Assembly: GCF_003382275.1 (NCBI RefSeq)
Contig: NZ_QTJX01000008.1
Span: forward strand, 25,261 to 89,260
DNA: 64,000 nt
Source: Flagellimonas nanhaiensis
GTDB lineage: Bacteria > Bacteroidota > Bacteroidia > Flavobacteriales > Flavobacteriaceae
Reading direction: 5' to 3'
Part shown: in pieces, positions 63,038-64,000 of the stretch
Layout: each line of letters begins with the position of its first letter
How positions within the stretch are numbered: position 1 is the stretch's first letter
Program-made: the position numbers and the translations under genes
The notes under the pieces: model-generated
The model's database searches: none
Told to the model about the DNA's origin: nothing
The model's input: the letters and a program-made list of their open reading frames with translations, nothing else

Positions 63038-64000
63038 TTAGTTAGGAAGAGTTATTACGGTAAACATGAATTCCAAATCAATGTCATCTTTCTGTGTAGC
63101 ACCATTATCACTATCTCCGATATTCACCTTAAATCCAGATGTTTGTTGATCATAATAGCTAATACCTGGGTCATCGTAATTCGCTCCTGTATTTCCAGGA
63201 CAATCTCCTCCACAATCCAATGTCACCAGCTGTATGATATAATTCGAGTTTCCGAGTGCCGTGGTAAATGTAATTTGATAATCACCTTCATTTATTCTTG
63301 AGACCGTTGCTTGATAAATAGCAGCAGCCGTTCCATCTCCATTGATTTTTCCTGTGGAATAAATCATTGGCATATTCAAAAATGCACCACCATCGCTTCC
63401 TACAGAAATTTGGTTATTGGCATCTGCACTTACCACATTTGCAGTCTCTGGAGTCCCTCCATCCTCATCGGTATAACTTATCACACCTGTAGATGTATTT
63501 TGTGAAAGACTTGTTACTGTCTCATTAATGTCTACGGATGCAATACCTGCTTCTGAAATTGTCGCAATCCTATTTCCACTAACAGTATTGGTTACACTTA
63601 CATCATCATCTGCTACAGCAGCGAGCTCAGCGTCCGTGGCGAAGGTACCGTCAAGGTCCTGGCTCAGGGTGCCACCGGCATCCGTTACCGTGATCGAGGT
63701 GCCCGTAAGGCCAACGGCGGTGTTGTACTCGTTCGTGGGGTCCGCATCCGCATCGTCCGTGTTCAGCGCGGCAAGTTCAGCGTCCGTGGCGAAGGTACCG
63801 TCAAGGTCCTGGCTCAGGGTGCCACCGGCATCCGTTACCGTGATCGAGGTGCCCGTAAGGCCAACGGCGGTGTTGTACTCGTTGGTCGGATCGGCATCCG
63901 CATCGTCCGTGTTCAGTGCCGCAAGTTCCGCATCGGTGGCGAAGGTACCGTCCAAATCCTGGCTCAGGGTGCCACCGGCATCCGTGACCGTGATCGAGGT
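63038..64000 (-). CDS. Repeat-rich secreted protein (5' end beyond window)
   Basis: The frame reads through the right edge without a start, so only the C-terminal 320 or so residues are present. Distal to the edge are 50-residue repeats (LDGTFATDAELAAL, DADADPTNEYNTAVGL, TGTSITVTDAGGTLSQ). A non-repeat C-terminal domain follows (about 190 residues, with a CGGDC pair). The DADxDPTNE motif is common in flavobacterial surface proteins and phage-tail-like proteins. It is the first visible gene of the PorP/SprF cluster. Confidence 0.85.
   Translation of the reverse strand, partial: TSITVTDAGGTLSQDLDGTFATDAELAALNTDDADADPTNEYNTAVGLTGTSITVTDAGGTLSQDLDGTFATDAELAALNTDDADADPTNEYNTAVGLTGTSITVTDAGGTLSQDLDGTFATDAELAAVADDDVSVTNTVSGNRIATISEAGIASVDINETVTSLSQNTSTGVISYTDEDGGTPETANVVSADANNQISVGSDGGAFLNMPMIYSTGKINGDGTAAAIYQATVSRINEGDYQITFTTALGNSNYIIQLVTLDCGGDCPGNTGANYDDPGISYYDQQTSGFKVNIGDSDNGATQKDDIDLEFMFTVITLPN
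63631..64000 (-). repeat. 150-bp tandem repeats, GC-rich
   Basis: Copies start at 63631, 63781 and 63931 (the last cut by the window edge), period 150 bp, encoding 50-residue units. The first about 100 bases of the first two copies look identical. The differences between them are all synonymous. The repeats are visibly richer in G+C than surrounding DNA. A degenerate edge of the array lies at 63601-63630. Confidence 0.95.

Noticed and set aside
63601..64000. The tandem array as a possible CRISPR.
   Set aside because: The units are 150 bp, contiguous, in frame and without spacers; they are coding repeats.
1..64000. Mobile elements, prophage or restriction/defence islands.
   Set aside because: No transposase, integrase, recombinase, toxin-antitoxin or defence gene was recognised, and neighbouring genes are mostly core flavobacterial functions.

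Overview
The window looks like a chromosomal segment of a marine-type flavobacterium (Bacteroidota, Flavobacteriaceae). The support is a SusC-type receptor, a PorP/SprF and gliding-motility-associated C-terminal (type B CTD) gene pair of the type IX secretion system, a Bacteroidota-specific DUF4295 gene beside rpmG and rpmB, DUF5916, DUF2911 and DUF4369 families, TAnnTTTG-like promoter boxes, and a zeaxanthin-type carotenoid cluster. I see no insertion sequence, integrase, phage or CRISPR array. Gene density is high and most genes are ordinary flavobacterial core genes.

Layout. 1-4.7 kb: a SusC-like receptor running off the left edge, divergent from a LytTR response regulator and its LytS-like kinase. 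4.7-6.5 kb: a class C-type serine hydrolase. 6.8 kb: tRNA-Leu(GAG). 7.1-10.8 kb: a MerR/B12-binding regulator of the CarH/LitR type followed by crtI, crtB and crtZ with almost no spacing. 10.8-17.6 kb (minus): two TlpA-like thioredoxins (one with a broken CxxC), aconitase, a MoxR ATPase and two SurA-like proteins. 17.7-20.0 kb: an SRPBCC / small protein / class A-type serine hydrolase / SRPBCC operon. 20.0-24.8 kb: Tat-exported Gfo/Idh/MocA oxidoreductase with DoxX, rimO, and a lipoprotein serine hydrolase. 24.9-27.3 kb: an ECF41-type sigma factor with ridA, azoR and cupin genes. 27.4-38.9 kb (minus): DUF2911, methyltransferase, six-hairpin glycosidase, ftsY, DUF4295-rpmG-rpmB, cinA, Hpt, FAH, exonuclease, esterase, 2-oxoacid dehydrogenase E2, recR. 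38.9-45.2 kb: Na+/solute symporter, CoA-binding protein, large outer-membrane barrel, flavin-type oxidoreductase, fabH. 45.7-49.8 kb: htpG, an ECF sigma factor with a candidate anti-sigma protein, DUF6249, MOSC. 49.9-59.3 kb: secreted small protein, AraC regulator, AlkB-like, S1/P1 nuclease, DUF5916, DUF819, DUF4369, manA, PTPS/QueD, idi. 59.4-64.0 kb: PorP/SprF, a type B CTD protein, a secreted protein and a repeat-rich surface protein running off the right edge.

The most informative signals are regulatory. Two sigma-factor loci carry paired, precisely spaced promoter boxes readable by eye: TGTCACG-N16-TGTCAT before both the ECF41 gene and azoR, and TGTAACC-N16-CGTC(A/C)TA facing both ways between the other ECF gene and DUF6249. 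The carotenoid regulator keeps the residues expected of an adenosylcobalamin-binding photoreceptor. idi, 48 kb away, supplies isoprenoid precursors; no lycopene cyclase gene is visible. The repeat-rich surface gene contains near-identical 150-bp, GC-rich units whose differences are all silent.
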